Positions 46,152 to 58,185 are shown, numbered from the stretch's first letter. The stretch is DNA of 64,000 nt from Theristus sp. LFF4_11 (GCA_030248135.1 JASANC010004165.1:1-64000); one strand, 5' to 3'. Made by a program: numbers and translations. Notes: generated from the letters alone by a model not told the origin.

Positions 46152-46869
46152 ATGTATGCGCACTTGCCAGTGTTGCTGAATTTATTGTTCTTGTTGATCA
46201 TTTCGTCGTCACCAGTTTCCAGTTACAAACAGGGCGACGCTGACCAATGGCAATCCAATTTCGGTTCGTTATCGACCACGCTTTTGCCACCGTTTTTTTT
46301 ATCTTGTTGAAGTGACGAAAAGTGTTTTCTCCTGTTTCTGAGTGCGTTGAAGGCGAATGCAAACCAACGTAGTGGCCGTGTATTGTTTCAGAACATCCGG
46401 ACAACTTGCAAAGGACACCGAACACCAACAACACCGACGACGCAGCAAGACCGCCGCGATGGTGGCTCGAGTTGACGGCCGTATTATTCGCAATTCCTAC
46501 TGTCCTCTGGCAAGACATTTTCAGATAGGGTCACATCTTGAAATATCGGCTGCTCATTTTGGTGGCATCAGTGACACAAATGTATTTCGGCACCAGATGC
46601 AACTTTGTTGCAGGTGGCTGCTAATGGTTGCCGCCTATCTGATCGCGTTTTGCATCGCCGCATTCTGCTACCAGATGTGCTATCAGGCCGTCTACGCGTT
46701 GACACGAACGTGGAAACTGCACGGCAGCAAACAGTCGTCGCGTAGCTCGAGTTCAACGGACACGTTTCACCTTCACACGCCCGTTGGACACACACAAGCA
46801 TCGTCACTGCAGCGTATACGCTCAAAAATGGATTCACATTCTGATTGGCCGTATTACTTGAACGAATGA
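46152..46869 (+). CDS. Small single-pass type I membrane protein, 3 exons, family unknown
   Basis: Exons 46152-46263, 46392-46461 and 46614-46869 join in phase to 145 residues. The order is a signal peptide (MYAHLPVLLNLLFLLIISSS, cleavage probably after PVSS), a short lumenal/outer region (KQGDADQW...EHPDNLQRTP...TDDAARPP), one membrane segment (WWLLMVAAYLIAFCIAAFC) with a Cys pair at its inner edge, and a Ser/Thr-rich cytosolic tail ending YYLNE. The donor of exon 2 and the start of exon 3 both read GGTGGCT. An upstream in-frame ATG at 46125 would add nine residues ahead of the signal. I do not recognise the family. The last exon contains phase-1 donors (for example before GTATAC at about 46814) that would join in frame to the CBM48 exon at 47658, so this may be the N-terminal half of that gene. 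Confidence 0.62.
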
Positions 46870-47064
46870 CCGGGCCTTTTGACTGAGTGGCCGAATCGTG
46901 ATTTCTATAGTCACAGTTTTTTTTTGTATTTGTAGCCCCCCTCGAGTTCATGTAAATCCGATAATGTTGCAAACCGTTTCCAAACAGTTTTCTAAACATT
47001 GTTTTTTGGTAACCAGTCTGTAGTAATCAAACAAACTCGCTGCGCGCCCCATTTTTGGTTACAA

Positions 47065-47508
47065 TTACCGTATTACCCCCATTAACCCCCCCCACCATTA
47101 ATCCCCCCCCCCACCAATAAACCCCCCACGACAAGTTTCCGAATAATCCCCCCCACAAATAATCCCCCATGGGGGATTATTGGAAACCTGTTTGAAACAC
47201 ATACCCAGCGAATTCAGTGGCTGGTTGCAGTGAAAATGATGAAATTGTGCTACCAAAGGCCCCAAATGGATGAATGAGTTAATGGTAATTTCATTACAAA
47301 AGGCTGTCACCGGTATAAAAAAAATTCTATGTAGAGTAGAAGTTTCTGCGACTTTCGTGCCTGCCATGCAAGGTATTTTTGCCATTTTTCAATAAACCCC
47401 CACCCCTAGATTTTGTTTGTAAGTAACCCCCCCCCACCAATAAACCCCCACCCCTAAAAGTCACTGACGTATTTATCCCCATGGGGGTTTATTGAAGGTA
47501 ATACGGTA
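47065..47508. mobile_element. TTACCGTATTACC element, 444 bp
   Basis: Inverted ends TTACCGTATTACC / GGTAATACGGTA. The interior is a reverse-orientation, shortened version of 21281-23112 (AATCCCCCATGGGGGATTAT, GCCATGCAAGG, CCCCACCCCTA). It lies between the membrane-protein exons and the CBM48 exons. Confidence 0.75.
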
Positions 47509-47657
47509 GTATCCAAACAAAATGTTTGGAAAAAAGTTTGGAAACTCGGTTTACGTTCACAGGGTCCGGTGGTTTAGTGGGTAGCACAGGCCACAGGGTT
47601 TGGGTTTGGTGTAGTGGTGGATAAACACTGGTGCCAAACCCGGCAACTTTCATGCAG

Positions 47658-48624
47658 TTAGCGGCGACGAGACGTTGGCGGATCTGGACGAGGAGTCAAC
47701 CAAGGACAGGACGACGCTGGTCGAGTCGATCGATTCAAAATCATTCATCAATGCGCAGTCGGTCGACCGTGAAACTCGTTCGACCACAGTGACCCGCGAA
47801 TGGCGTCCCATAAATGAGTCGCTGCCGGCGAAATCCGTCGCCGCCTACTATGACGCCATAAAGATCAATTGCCCGTTAACAGCAGCAACCGACGACCTCG
47901 CAGAGAACATCGACAGCAGACAGCAACAGTACGTCAACGTGCCTGGCAACAACACCGCAAACAAACCGGCGATGGCGTCTGACGGAAGCAGGAAAAGTGA
48001 AGTACTTTTCCGTCAACACCTAAAAAACAAATTGCGTAAAAAAGATTCAGAATGTTTCCGCAACAGTTTCACAATTTTCACAACCGCATCAGCCGTTCAC
48101 CAACATTGTTCAACTGTAAATCGAACAAGAAAACGGCATGTTCGAAGGGGCGATCAAAAAATGGACGTCCAGCAGTCATGTGCGTTCTGCCAGCGACAGG
48201 ACTATCGACAAGTGACATTCATTTGGGAAGGTGGTGGTGATGAGGTTGGTGCGACTTTGCCAACAAGCACAGACACTTCTAAAAATTGTGTACATTTTCT
48301 CGAAATTCCGAGTTTCCAAAACAAACACAGGTCTTTGTGACCGGCTCATTCTATGCGTGGCAACAAATGTCGCCGATGGTGTGGAACGATCAGCACCAGG
48401 TTGACGCCTTATCGATAACAAAAGACAACGCAAGGATTAGACGTTTTTAAACGGATTCAAACTTTATCAAAAATTGCTGATTTCAGGCGCATCAGTGCAG
48501 CATTCTGCTGCCGGTCGGGCATCACGAATACAAGTTTTGGGTGGACCGCAACTGGCAACTGGACGAACGTCTGCCAACGTGCGACAATCGACTCGGGGGA
48601 CGCAACCACTCGATTCATGTTTGA
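47658..48624 (+). CDS. Protein with C-terminal AMPK-beta-type glycogen-binding domain (CBM48)
   Basis: Exons 47658-48244 (phase 1 start, uninterrupted frame), 48331-48399 and 48487-48624 (stop TGA). The last 80 or so residues match the AMPK beta-subunit carbohydrate-binding module: VTFIWEGGGDE, VFVTGSFYAWQQMSPMVW, CSILLPVGHHEYKFWVD, RNWQLDERLPTCDNRLGGRN, HSIHV. The Trp after GSF, the Lys of YKF and the Trp of RNW, which contact glycogen in AMPK beta, are kept. The AMPK-beta C-terminal (ASC) domain that binds alpha and gamma is absent, because the protein ends right after the module, so this is not an ordinary beta subunit. The N-terminal part (DLDEESTKDRTTLVESIDSK and on) is acidic and probably disordered. 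A short intron may lie within 48003-48193. No start codon is found in this block; an upstream exon is needed, possibly from 46152-46869. AATAAA at 48784. Confidence 0.75.
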
Positions 48625-48783
48625 CTTTTTTCAAGAAATTTCTATTTGCTTCTTAACCGATTTGCTAAATGATTTGAAATTAGTATATTGTGTATGTGTA
48701 CACACTCATGCAACATACAAACACACAACCTTTAATACGTGTTAATATAAAACCGGTTGTGATGGTTTCACCTGAGAAACAAC

Positions 48784-48789
48784 AATAAA
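48784..48789 (+). promoter_or_regulatory. Poly(A) signal AATAAA for the CBM48 gene
   Basis: The first AATAAA that I noticed after the CBM48 stop codon, 160 bases downstream. Inferred from position. Confidence 0.5.
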
Positions 48790-50123
48790 AGAATGTTCCT
48801 TCCAGTCGGTATTTACATTGTAGCATTTTAATCCATTCTAATTAATTTTTTCTATATGCATGAGCCTACGGCGCGGTATTCCTGGCATCGTAAGTGTAAG
48901 TTGTGCGAAAGTTGTGCTCAACAGCGAAATTTGTAAACGTTCCGTTTTGTTTGCCGAATATAATCTCAAACACGCAAAGCAGTGGGGAAAATCTTCTAAT
49001 AAAACAACCGTGAGATATCTGAGGCTGACCTCACGCTCTCACATACAGAGTGGCAGAGGTGCGATGTAGCAGCACAACAGAGCAGAACGAGCCTGTGCAC
49101 ACACATCAGACATTGATTTGCATATACAACGATCGGGTTTGGTGCGTCGCGTTTTTGGCTGCGTTTCGATGTGCAGCAGTCTGTGTTTCGACATTGGACG
49201 GCACAAAACACCCATATACACAGCCGCAACATGAGCTGTGAGTATTTTTGGTGCATAGATGCGTCTGCTTGCTGCACGCACGCGATCGGTGTTGGGAGAA
49301 ATTGCGACGGCATTTGTAATCCACCGATGGAGATATCGATTTTCTATGGTTGCCACCCACAACCAAATTTTACATTTTTAATAAAAATTTCGTTTCTGGT
49401 GGGTTACTCACAATTTGTTTTAAAAATGGCAATTTCAGACACAAAATCGGTAGACTAGATATTGTGTAAAATTTCAAACACAAATCACCATTTTGTTTGC
49501 ATGTGCAGTCCGCGTCTGCGAAAACGTGCGCATATCATTCATTTCAGTGTGTTCAACGCCATTCTTTCATTTTGCTATTATATTTTTTTGCCCACAGTTG
49601 GAAAAGTGTACAGTCACGTATTGCACGTCGAAATTAGGTAAAAATCTTTTACCTTTTATATTTTTCTGTGGTTTCTGCTGCACAGTCTGTTTTGTGTTTT
49701 GCGTGCTCTCCCATCCATATAGCAGTCATGAATCACCAATTTTCGTTTTTGATTTTGTCCGTTCGATGCGTTTGTAGCTTTCCACCAAAACGGTCGTCTT
49801 GTCCTTGAAGATCTCATGCTGATCAAAACACTGATTTGTTAAGTTTCGCCTAAAGTGACAGGGTTTTGCATCTACTGCGGTACGCTGAAAATCGTACAAA
49901 AGTTTTTTTGTAAATGTATTGGATTTACCAACATCAAATTATTGTTTTTGCTAACTTTGGTTGATTGAAAAGGCAGTTTGTCAAGTGAACGTTGTTTGAT
50001 GCAGTTTTATCAGATTGAAATCAGATTGATTCATTTCTCTCATTATTTAAAACAACACAACAAACATAGATTTTTTTCTCATTTTTCCAGATTCTCTAAG
50101 GTAAAACCAAAAAATAAATAAAC
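48790..50123. other. Spacer upstream of the innexin gene, no gene seen
   Basis: AT-rich sequence with several overlapping frames on both strands at 48996-49460, none with coding-like codon use or splice partners. The innexin promoter and any 5' UTR exon should lie here. Confidence 0.45.
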
Positions 50124-53100
50124 ATGACGCTCGGTTTCGTGAATGCGTTTGTGTTCACGAAGCTGAAGAAGCGCTACGACTGCGGTGACTTTGTTGATCA
50201 AATGAACTATTCGTGGACTCCAATGATGATGATGCTCTTTGGGTTGACACTGTTCGCGAGCCAATACGTCGGTGGACCCATACAGTGCTGGACACCGGCG
50301 CAATTCACTGGCTCCTGGGAAAAGTCGGTAGTTTTCGTTGTACTGTTTGTGTGCGAAATTTTCTGCTGCGAATCATTTCGATCCACGTTTGAAACACTGG
50401 CTGGCTGCTGTGGTGTCTGTGCCTGGACGATTGAAAGAGCCGTTTCAGATCAACAGTGCAGCCGATAATGCGTGACGCCCTAAAAGGCACAAACAATTTG
50501 CCATTGATAAGTGGCCGAATACTTTGGAGTAACTGATTGCTTCGGGGCACTTGCCTTCCCCCGTCGTTTGTTAGTGTGTGACCAATCAGCGCACACAACC
50601 TAAAAAAATGAGTTCGCTCAAAGAACGTATTGTCATTCTGTGTTTCACGTTTAGGTACGCCGAGACGTACTGTTTCATCAAGAACACCTACTACTGGCCG
50701 CTGAGCAACCTGCACATCCCGCAGGACTACACCGAACGCCATGAGCGCGAGATCGGCTACTATCAGTGGGTGCCCATCGTGCTCTGTCTGCAGGCGCTGA
50801 TGTTCTGGTGTCCCAGTATGCTCTGGAGAATGGCTAACAAACGAGCAGGTTGCATGCAACGAAAGACATTCAAGTTTTTTTGAAGATGTTACCTGTTGGG
50901 AAAAACACTTGGTCAACAAATTCCTGAAGACATGCATGCTGACGCAATGCTAAGCGTCTATTCGGATTCACCATGTGCACGCACACTCATTTTCAGCCCA
51001 TTGGGGTTTCAGAACTGGTGGATCGGAAAGAACAAGTAAAAGATTGGCACGCAATTTTTAGCCACGATAAAGAGTTCGTTCAAAAAACAGCTTGCATTTC
51101 AGGATTGGCCGTGAAAGAAATCATGTCATCAGCCGGCAAATCGCGCAAATCAGCGAAACCAGACGGCCGAAAAGAGGCGGCCGAATTGGTGACCGGAAGA
51201 ATCGTTGAAAACTTTGAAATGCAACATGAGATTCGCATGCGACAGCACCGCGAACAGAAATTTGGTAAAACGCGCAAAATAATTCCTGTATTTGGAGTTT
51301 TTTCAAGACGCTGGCTGAGTATACACTAAGAACAAAATAACGGGAATGTCACACATAGAACAACATACAACTTGCCAGAGCACTGTCATCAGTTTATCGC
51401 TTGCCGAAATCGGCAACCTTCTTCAAGCTGCTTCCTTTTCAGCGACCTACGGCCTCTACCTGACCGCACTTTACCTGTTCACCAAGTTGCTGTACGTGGT
51501 GAACGTGATCGTGCAGTTCTTCATTCTGAACCAGTTCCTCGGCACGAATTACTCTGCGTGGGGCTACGATGTCCTCAAGGATCTGGCCAACGGCCGCCAA
51601 TGGAACGAAAGTGGACACTTTCCAAGAGTCACCATGTGCGATTTCACGGTACAAGTCGAGATTTAGTGTTGTGTCGTTGGTTGGTTGAAGCTGAATACAA
51701 GCTAAAGAACCGTTTGCATCAATGTGATCTTTGAATTCACCGTAATGTTGCGGAATTTGTTGTTTCAAGTAAGTTTCATGTGATGGTTTTGGCTAAAAAA
51801 AGTATGCCGAACCGTTTTTTTTGCAGATCCGTGTGCTCGGCAACCTGCACCGTCACACGCTGCAGTGTGTGCTCATGATCAACATGTTCAACGAAAAGAT
51901 CTACGTGTTTCTATGGTAAGACGGAGCGAAAACGTTTCGTTGGTGTGCCTGACACAGAGTCACGCTAAAAAAGGTGTTCGCCTGGATGTACCGCCCGGAG
52001 TCCGTCTCCCGGAAATAAAAGTCACCAAAAACGCCGAGTGTGGTGTTGCCAGATGCCACCGTTGTTTATTTTCGGAACACCACGCGGGATCTGACACTGC
52101 ATGGATTTCAAAACGCGCAACACTGCAATATCACTTTCCATAAGTTTTTTTTTGCAAACTGGCCAGGTGGTGGCTGCTGCTGGTGGCGGTCGCGTCCATT
52201 CTGAACCTCGGCTACTGGCTGTTCTCGACGCTGCTGCCCGGCCAACGACGCAGTTTCATTTATCGCTACCTGCGCGTTCGCAATCTCGTCGACGGCAGTC
52301 GTTCGTCCGAACAGAAAGTCGACCATTTCCTCGAGGAGACCGTTCGCCCGGACGGCGCGACCCTGCTGCGCTTGTTGCAGGTTGGTGAGCAGCACGCTTG
52401 TGGCGCTGCTTTCAACGGCTTGACGTGCTGGATGATTGGTCGTCGTTGTTGTTTGCAAACATCATCGCGGATGACTGGAGGCTGAGGAACAGAGTTTCTG
52501 AATGCACTGGCCTTGGCCTAAATTTTTGCTTAAATGTTTGCATAAATATTGTGGACTGATTCAAACGTGTCCGGACTATAGTTGCCACGGTAACCGTAAA
52601 AACCGTAAAAATACGGGCGGTACGGTTTTACCGTACCGCACCGTGACCGTACCGTGTGATTTTAAAATTTCCAAACCGTACCGAAAACCGTACCGTCATC
52701 AAAATACAATTACCGTACCGTTGACCGTACCGTGGCAAAATTTTGGCAAACCGTACCGAAACCGTCGTATTTTTTCCAAAATTGACGGTTTGACCAAGCT
52801 TTTTTTGTGTGCGTGCGCTGTGTGTGGCGTGGCGTGCGTTTGATTTTTAGTTGGTAGGTATCATATAGGTTGCATGTCCCACGGATACATAAAAATTTTA
52901 TTTGTTTTTCTGTGCCGTTGTAAAAATCAACGGCTTTCACATTACTTTTTTTAGTTTTTTTTGGTGTATACTAAAAAACTAAAATAAAACACGCGCTAAT
53001 TAATAATTAATGACAATAAAACAGGTCATGAAGATCGATTGTGACTGTGAGAACACTAAACAAACAGCAGTTTTTACAAGATTTTAACTAAAATTCTGTG

Positions 53101-55253
53101 ACTTTCAAAAAGCAAAATTTTGGTGAACACAAATTTGCAATTTTTAAACAGTAGAAACTGAAATAATATTGTTTAAAAAACATTTTTGTGCAAAAGCGGG
53201 CATAAAAAACACAAATGGGATTGTGCAAATAAACGGGTATCGATTCCCGGCCAGTTCTGTAAAATAAAAAAAATAAAGGGGCCTCTTCGGGTCAAACTTA
53301 GCGACTTTGAAAAATGAAGTTGTCAAACAATCAAGTCACGTTTAAACAAGTTTATGTCACGCAGAAAAAGTCTAACGGGAACGACTTCACTTTAACCAAG
53401 TTTAACTTAACTAACCGAGAACAAACGGGGGCAGCAAATTCAAATAGTTTAAAAAAATTGTCAACGATTGCAAAATTAGCGAAACAGAGTTATAAAAGAA
53501 TCATCTTTGACATAGAATTGACACCTAATCGAAAAGCTTGAAACAAACATTTGAAACGTTTGAAAAGCACTAAAAAATCGAGCGGGTTCTCGAGATTAAA
53601 TTATTACAAAAACTGTTGTTTACGCTTGTTTACTTTTGTTTCTTTTGTTGGCGTCATGCGAAAGGGCTCAAGTTGAAAAACCATAATTTCATAACGTCTT
53701 TTTGATGAAATCCTGACTGGGCAAACTGCCTAAAAATGGTGGTTGAAAACAACATGTTCTGATCTGAAAACGAAAACAAAGGGTGTGCATAGTATTACTA
53801 CAAAAAAGAACGTTGAAGGTAACTGAATCTTTCAGCTAGCCACCCGCGTCCCGCAACAACAGCCGTGGTGCCTGCCAGCTGACTAGCGTTTCACTAATGA
53901 ACATATGATTTTCCACAGTCAATGCTGTTTTGTCGCCTCGCTCTCAGGACTCAGCTCACCACCGCTACCACAACGAACAGTACGACAACGAATCGGTTTC
54001 ATTTCCAGGAAAAGGAAAAGGAATATGTATGTGGCATATGATGAATAAAAATAAATGTATGTGCTGAGTGGAGCAGTGGTGGACCGTCACCGTTCACCGT
54101 TAAATGTGTGAGTCGAGCTGAGCTCACTGTCTCTGTTCTGTAATGTTGGTTGAGCAAAGCAAACCCTTTGGCGATTAATAATGTAGCTTGTTGCAATGGC
54201 GTAAATTCAAAATCGTTTATTATTATTGCACGCAGCGCAGGCAGATCGTATCTCCGTATTCGTAAAATCACACCCGCCGCGTCCACACATCAACTGAACT
54301 CCATTCACTATGCAATTTGTTTCTTTATTATCTTGATTTCACACCTTACGCAGCGCAGGGTTGGTTCAGCTGGTCTGACTCTGGTGCTGTGCTGGTCCAC
54401 CTTGTGATGTGGTAGATTTAGGTTTCGGTTGGGTCTTCCTGTACTCTTGCTATGGTGTAGGTAGATGGTGTAAGTTTGTGTTTTGTTTTTGTCCCACTGC
54501 CGCTTCCATTGCTTGTCTGACTGAACGAGAACGGCGACATACAACACAACAAAATAGCACAGAGAGAAACAAAAAGTGAAGCACAGTGCATTTTAAAACT
54601 TTTTAATTTTCAAACCGTAAAAATACGGTTTACCGCCCGTGTAAATTCAAAATCCACGGTAACCGTACCGAAACCGTACCGTGCGATTTTAAAATTTTTC
54701 AAACCGTACCGAAAACCGTACCGTTGAGCTTTTCAATTTACCGTACCGTACCGAAACCGTGAAAAAAATTGCGTCTCAAACCGTAAACCGTACCGTGACC
54801 AAAAAAGGCCTACCGTGGCAACTCTAGTCCGGACTAAAATGACGTCATTTGCTTTACAAACACCCGTTTATCAAAGTACAGGCACTAAAATGTCAGTTTG
54901 GTATGATTGATTCGACATTCACCATTTGTTTACGGGAAGAAATCGGCTAAACGGAAAGTCTGGTTTGCAGTGAACGGCAAGCGCATGTTTGGCGGCACAT
55001 GACGTCATTTTAGTGGGACACGTTTGATAAAATAGGTCATACTAAAAAATTTGTGAGCTCAGTTGATTTTTATTTTTCACATGATCTTCAAATTTATTCT
55101 GTTCCATCCAAAATTCAGGTCAATGGTGGTGATCTCTTAGTGGGAGAAGCAGTGGAAGGATTGTGGAATCGTTTCTCAACTGCTCGCTACAAGAAACTGG
55201 ACGATTTTGACGACACAGATGAGAAACGGCCGATGCTGACTTCGGAATTGTAA
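50124..55253 (+). CDS. Innexin (gap-junction channel subunit), 7 exons
   Basis: Innexins form gap junctions and hemichannels in protostomes. Exons: 50124-50323, 50655-50848, 51103-51264, 51443-51648, 51827-51915, 52167-52380, 55119-55253. All phases agree, giving 399 residues. Segments in order: a short cytosolic N-terminus ([11 protein letters not shown]...[10 protein letters not shown]); TM1; first extracellular loop with paired cysteines ([20 protein letters not shown], then [15 protein letters not shown]); TM2 opened by the family signature YYQWVP; a basic cytosolic loop ([20 protein letters not shown]); TM3 ([18 protein letters not shown]); second loop with FPRVTMCDF and [15 protein letters not shown]4 ([19 protein letters not shown]); and a tail (LRPDG-like [29 protein letters not shown], ending MLTSEL). 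The last intron (2.7 kb) holds a hAT element inside a MITE. AATAAA at 55618 is a likely poly(A) signal. Confidence 0.95.
52568..55020. mobile_element. MITE with TGTCC...ACTAAAATGACGTCA ends, copy 2, interrupted
   Basis: Without the 2.25-kb insert at 52577-54826 and one copy of its duplication it is about 195 bp and matches 39084-39278 in reverse (AATGTCAGTTTGGT, CACCATTTGTTTACG, GGCGGCACATGACGTCATTT). The ends TGTCCGGACTAAAATGACGT and ATGACGTCATTTTAGTGGGACA are inverted. It lies in the last innexin intron. Confidence 0.85.
52577..54826. mobile_element. hAT-like element rich in ACCGT repeats, duplication GTCCGGAC
   Basis: The 8-bp GTCCGGAC lies at 52569-52576 and 54827-54834. Inverted ends TATAGTTGCCACGGTA and TACCGTGGCAACTCTA. 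The first and last 200 bp are packed with CCGTACCG / AACCGTA units (subterminal repeats), as in hAT transposase-binding regions. The centre has small unrelated frames (for example 53314-53541) and no recognisable transposase. Confidence 0.88.
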
Positions 55254-55617
55254 AATAGTTCTAATGGGGATGCTGTGCCACTGCCACGGCAACACTTTTT
55301 GTTTCTTTAATTTTTTAGTACATTCCCTTTTTACTTTTCTTCGCTCCTTCATCCAAAAGTGCAGTAGCAGACAACATGCTATAGTTTTTTTTGCTGGACG
55401 TTGGAATTTGTTTGGCGACTGAATTTGAATTGGAATTTGAACAACAGTTTGTTTCTGCTTCATTTCTACCACTTTTTGTTTTAGTAAAACTTCTATGTTT
55501 TTCCTGTCGATTGATTTTGTTGATTGGGTTGCTTCATTTGATTCATTGTTAGTTTATTTGATCTGCCTTAAATTAACGTTTCGGTTTCAGAAACCTCACG
55601 TATACGACTGTAACTCG

Positions 55618-55623
55618 AATAAA
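55618..55623 (+). promoter_or_regulatory. Poly(A) signal AATAAA, probably of the innexin gene
   Basis: AATAAA lies 365 bases after the innexin stop; a second candidate, AATAAA, is near 55789. Both precede the convergent TTBK 3' end. Confidence 0.4.
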
Positions 55624-55880
55624 AAAATTAAACATACAATTGTATGTGGTGCATATTGTTTGCAAAAAGTCGTCGCAAGTTATGTATCTTATTGTATTTG
55701 TGTTGTGGTGACGTCAAGTCGGCGAAATCGGACTAATACCTATTGATATTGATGGTCTGAATTGACGATGGACAGTGCGGAGATCACAAATAAAGGTCTG
55801 CGTTTATGTTTTTGTCACAATAATATGTAGTTCTTGTTATTTTTTGGTGCTTGGTCCCAACTTGTGTGTGTGTCATGTCT

Positions 55881-58185
55881 CTACGACGTGCGTCTATTGC
55901 GGGTTCTCGCAGACGATGGGAGCAGCGTCTGATACGGCGACGGACCGCCAATCGCATCTTCGGTTTTTGATTTCGGCGGCCGCGACTGTCCTTCTCTGTA
56001 GCGCGATCGATGGCCTCGCTGCTGATGATGCGGCGACACCGGGCGATACTTGCCGCCGACTGGCTCTGTCGCCAGTATTCGGCTGGTCCTCTTCTGTGTC
56101 ACGGACGGCGGCGAGTTCACCAACGGGCCAGAGTAGTTCTCCTTCTCCCAGTCGTACAGATCGTCCATGGAACCGCCGGCACTGAAACGGTTGTTCAAAG
56201 CTCGTATTATAAACATTGCGTTTCATAGCGCAAGTGAAAATAAAATGTCATTTCGCATGTGCGAGCTGAAAATGTGGCCAAACAGGTAGCAGATTTCCTG
56301 TCCGCCTGGGTGTCCCGCGTGGTGTTCAGGAAATAAACTTTTAAAAGACAATCAAAGTCGGCGTTCCGGTGCATATTTTCGGGACACTCCATTTTTAGGG
56401 TGCACCTACTTTTTGAGCGCCTTTTTCAGCAGCTCAATGATCCAGTCGTATTTCGGTTTGTCATAATAGGTCAACCCGACGACGTGCTCGTAGATCTGAC
56501 CAAACTCCGGCGGGCACTGGTCGAGCATTTGCGCACGAGACGACAGCGATCGATGCACGTTGTTCTTCCATCTGTTTAAAACAATAAAATGCACTGTATC
56601 TTAAAGGCTGTCCAGAACATTGAGAATGTTGAGCAATCGCTGAATGCTCAACATTTTATTGAGCTACCTACCTACCACCAACAACCACCAACTACTGGAT
56701 TAGTCAACAAAATGTCAGGTAACTCGTGGTACACGAATATGTTTTGTTTTGTTACAGAACAAACTGTACGCTCAAACAAAACGGAATATAAACCACAGTT
56801 ACTCAACAAGCATATTGAACATTTTCGTTGGACTGTTGGAAATAAAAACTCTTGTAAATCGTGCCGCTCAGGCGTCGCTCACTCCCCGACGGCGTTCATG
56901 TCCGTGACGGCCTTCCACGGCAGGGCGCTTTTCGTGATCTCGATCTGTTGGTAGAACCACGATTCGACGTCGTCTTTCAGCGAGTACTCCTGTTTCTTGT
57001 GGCACGCCAACGGCGCGTAGCGAACGGTGCCTCGGAACTGCGCGACGACGCGCGGACGCTTGTGCTCACCGCGTTCGTTCAGATATCTGCGTCAGTGCGA
57101 GATGCCACCAAAAGTTTCAAAAGTTTACTTGTCCTGACCGCCTGGCTGGCCCGCACGTGGTGTGGTCCCAGTCGCGGTGACCCAAAATGCCGTGCGAAAT
57201 GTTGCTACTTTTATTTCCGGAACACCATGCGGACATCCAGACAGACAGGACACATCGGAAACCTTTTTAACCGTGGTGGTTTCAGGTAACAGTTCGAGTA
57301 TGTAGTGGCCACATGCAAAAAAATATGTTGTTGCCCGATCGATATTCGCACCTCAAATGTTATACGACGTTCTGTTAAAATCCATTCGCTTGTATTCTTA
57401 CTTACCGGCGGCACAGTCCAAAGTCAAGCAGATAGATTGTTCGCTGGTCCTGGACTTCACTACGCCCAATCGAGTAGTTGCCAGGCTTGATGTCACGATG
57501 CAGGTAGCCGACGCTAAATTGGCACCAAAATTGGAGATAGTTATTTTGTTATTTGAATTCAAAAGTTGAAAGGGTTAAAAAAACTTATAAACTGATTATA
57601 AAAATTTTAAAACCTTTAAAAAAAGCTTTAAAAAGAGAAAGAGAAGTAAGAATCAGAAGGAGCACGGACAAACCTGTGCAAGCCGCGGATCGCAGTGAGA
57701 CACTGGATGCCGGAGCGGACAGCGGACGAAAACGAGAGGCGCTGCGCGGCGTAGCCCTTGCGAACGTCGTGCAAACTCTTTCCGACGAGCGTCATCACGA
57801 CGTACACGAAACGACCCGGCAGTTTGCCTTTGTCCTCGATTCGGCAGAAGTTTGGACAATTCGCCTCCTGCAGTTTTTCGAGCACCTGGATTTCCATCAT
57901 GATCTGCGTCGCTTCCTGCAAAACCACGCAATCTTTTTAAACGTTCATCTTCGAGAAAAGAAACTTCACGTATATCGGTACTGTAGTTGTACATGTTTTC
58001 CACGACAAAACCCAGAAACCAACCGCTGCCGTTTCTGCTTCCGTTTTTATGGCGTAATGCTTGCGCGTGGTGACGTGTTGCACCTTGTAGACGGCGCCGA
58101 AGCCTCCTTCGCCGAGTTTCGTCGTCACCATCCATTCGCCCATGACGCGTTCACCGATCTCCAGTTGACATGCTTGCGGCGCCAT
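55881..58185 (-). CDS. Tau-tubulin-kinase-like serine/threonine kinase (CK1 superfamily), 6 exons
   Basis: Minus-strand exons: 58185-58024, 57915-57674, 57513-57406, 57086-56883, 56571-56410, 56181-55881. All phases agree, giving 392 residues. The kinase domain starts near residue 15: Gly loop LGEGGFGAVY (24-33), catalytic Lys in HYAIK (47), EANCPNFCRIEDKGK, YVVMTLVGKSL, HRDIKPGN with catalytic Asp 142, DFG at 165-167, and HKRPRVVAQFRGTVRYAPL with the CK1/TTBK-type activation segment, then DDVESWFYQQIE and LPWK. The last kinase helix reads YYDKPKYDWIIELLKKAL, and DDLYDWEKENY closes the domain as in TTBK (DPFDWE). The tail (GGKYRPVSPHHQQ...NRRTS) is Ser/Arg/Pro-rich. All catalytic residues are present, so it should be active. 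The wording fits the expanded nematode TTBK-like group better than vertebrate TTBK1/2. It ends tail-to-tail with the innexin gene. Confidence 0.92.

Noticed and set aside
47560..47650. tRNA-like text TGGTTTAGTGGGTAG
   Set aside because: It matches an A box, but no good B box follows and no cloverleaf forms. It lies just before the CBM48 exon.
48176..49458. Overlapping frames on both strands between the CBM48 and innexin genes
   Set aside because: They overlap each other in opposite frames and show no conserved domain or codon preference.
53314..54286. Frames inside the hAT-like element of the innexin intron as a transposase
   Set aside because: Too short and without the hAT dimerisation (C-terminal) motif or other catalytic wording that I can recognise.
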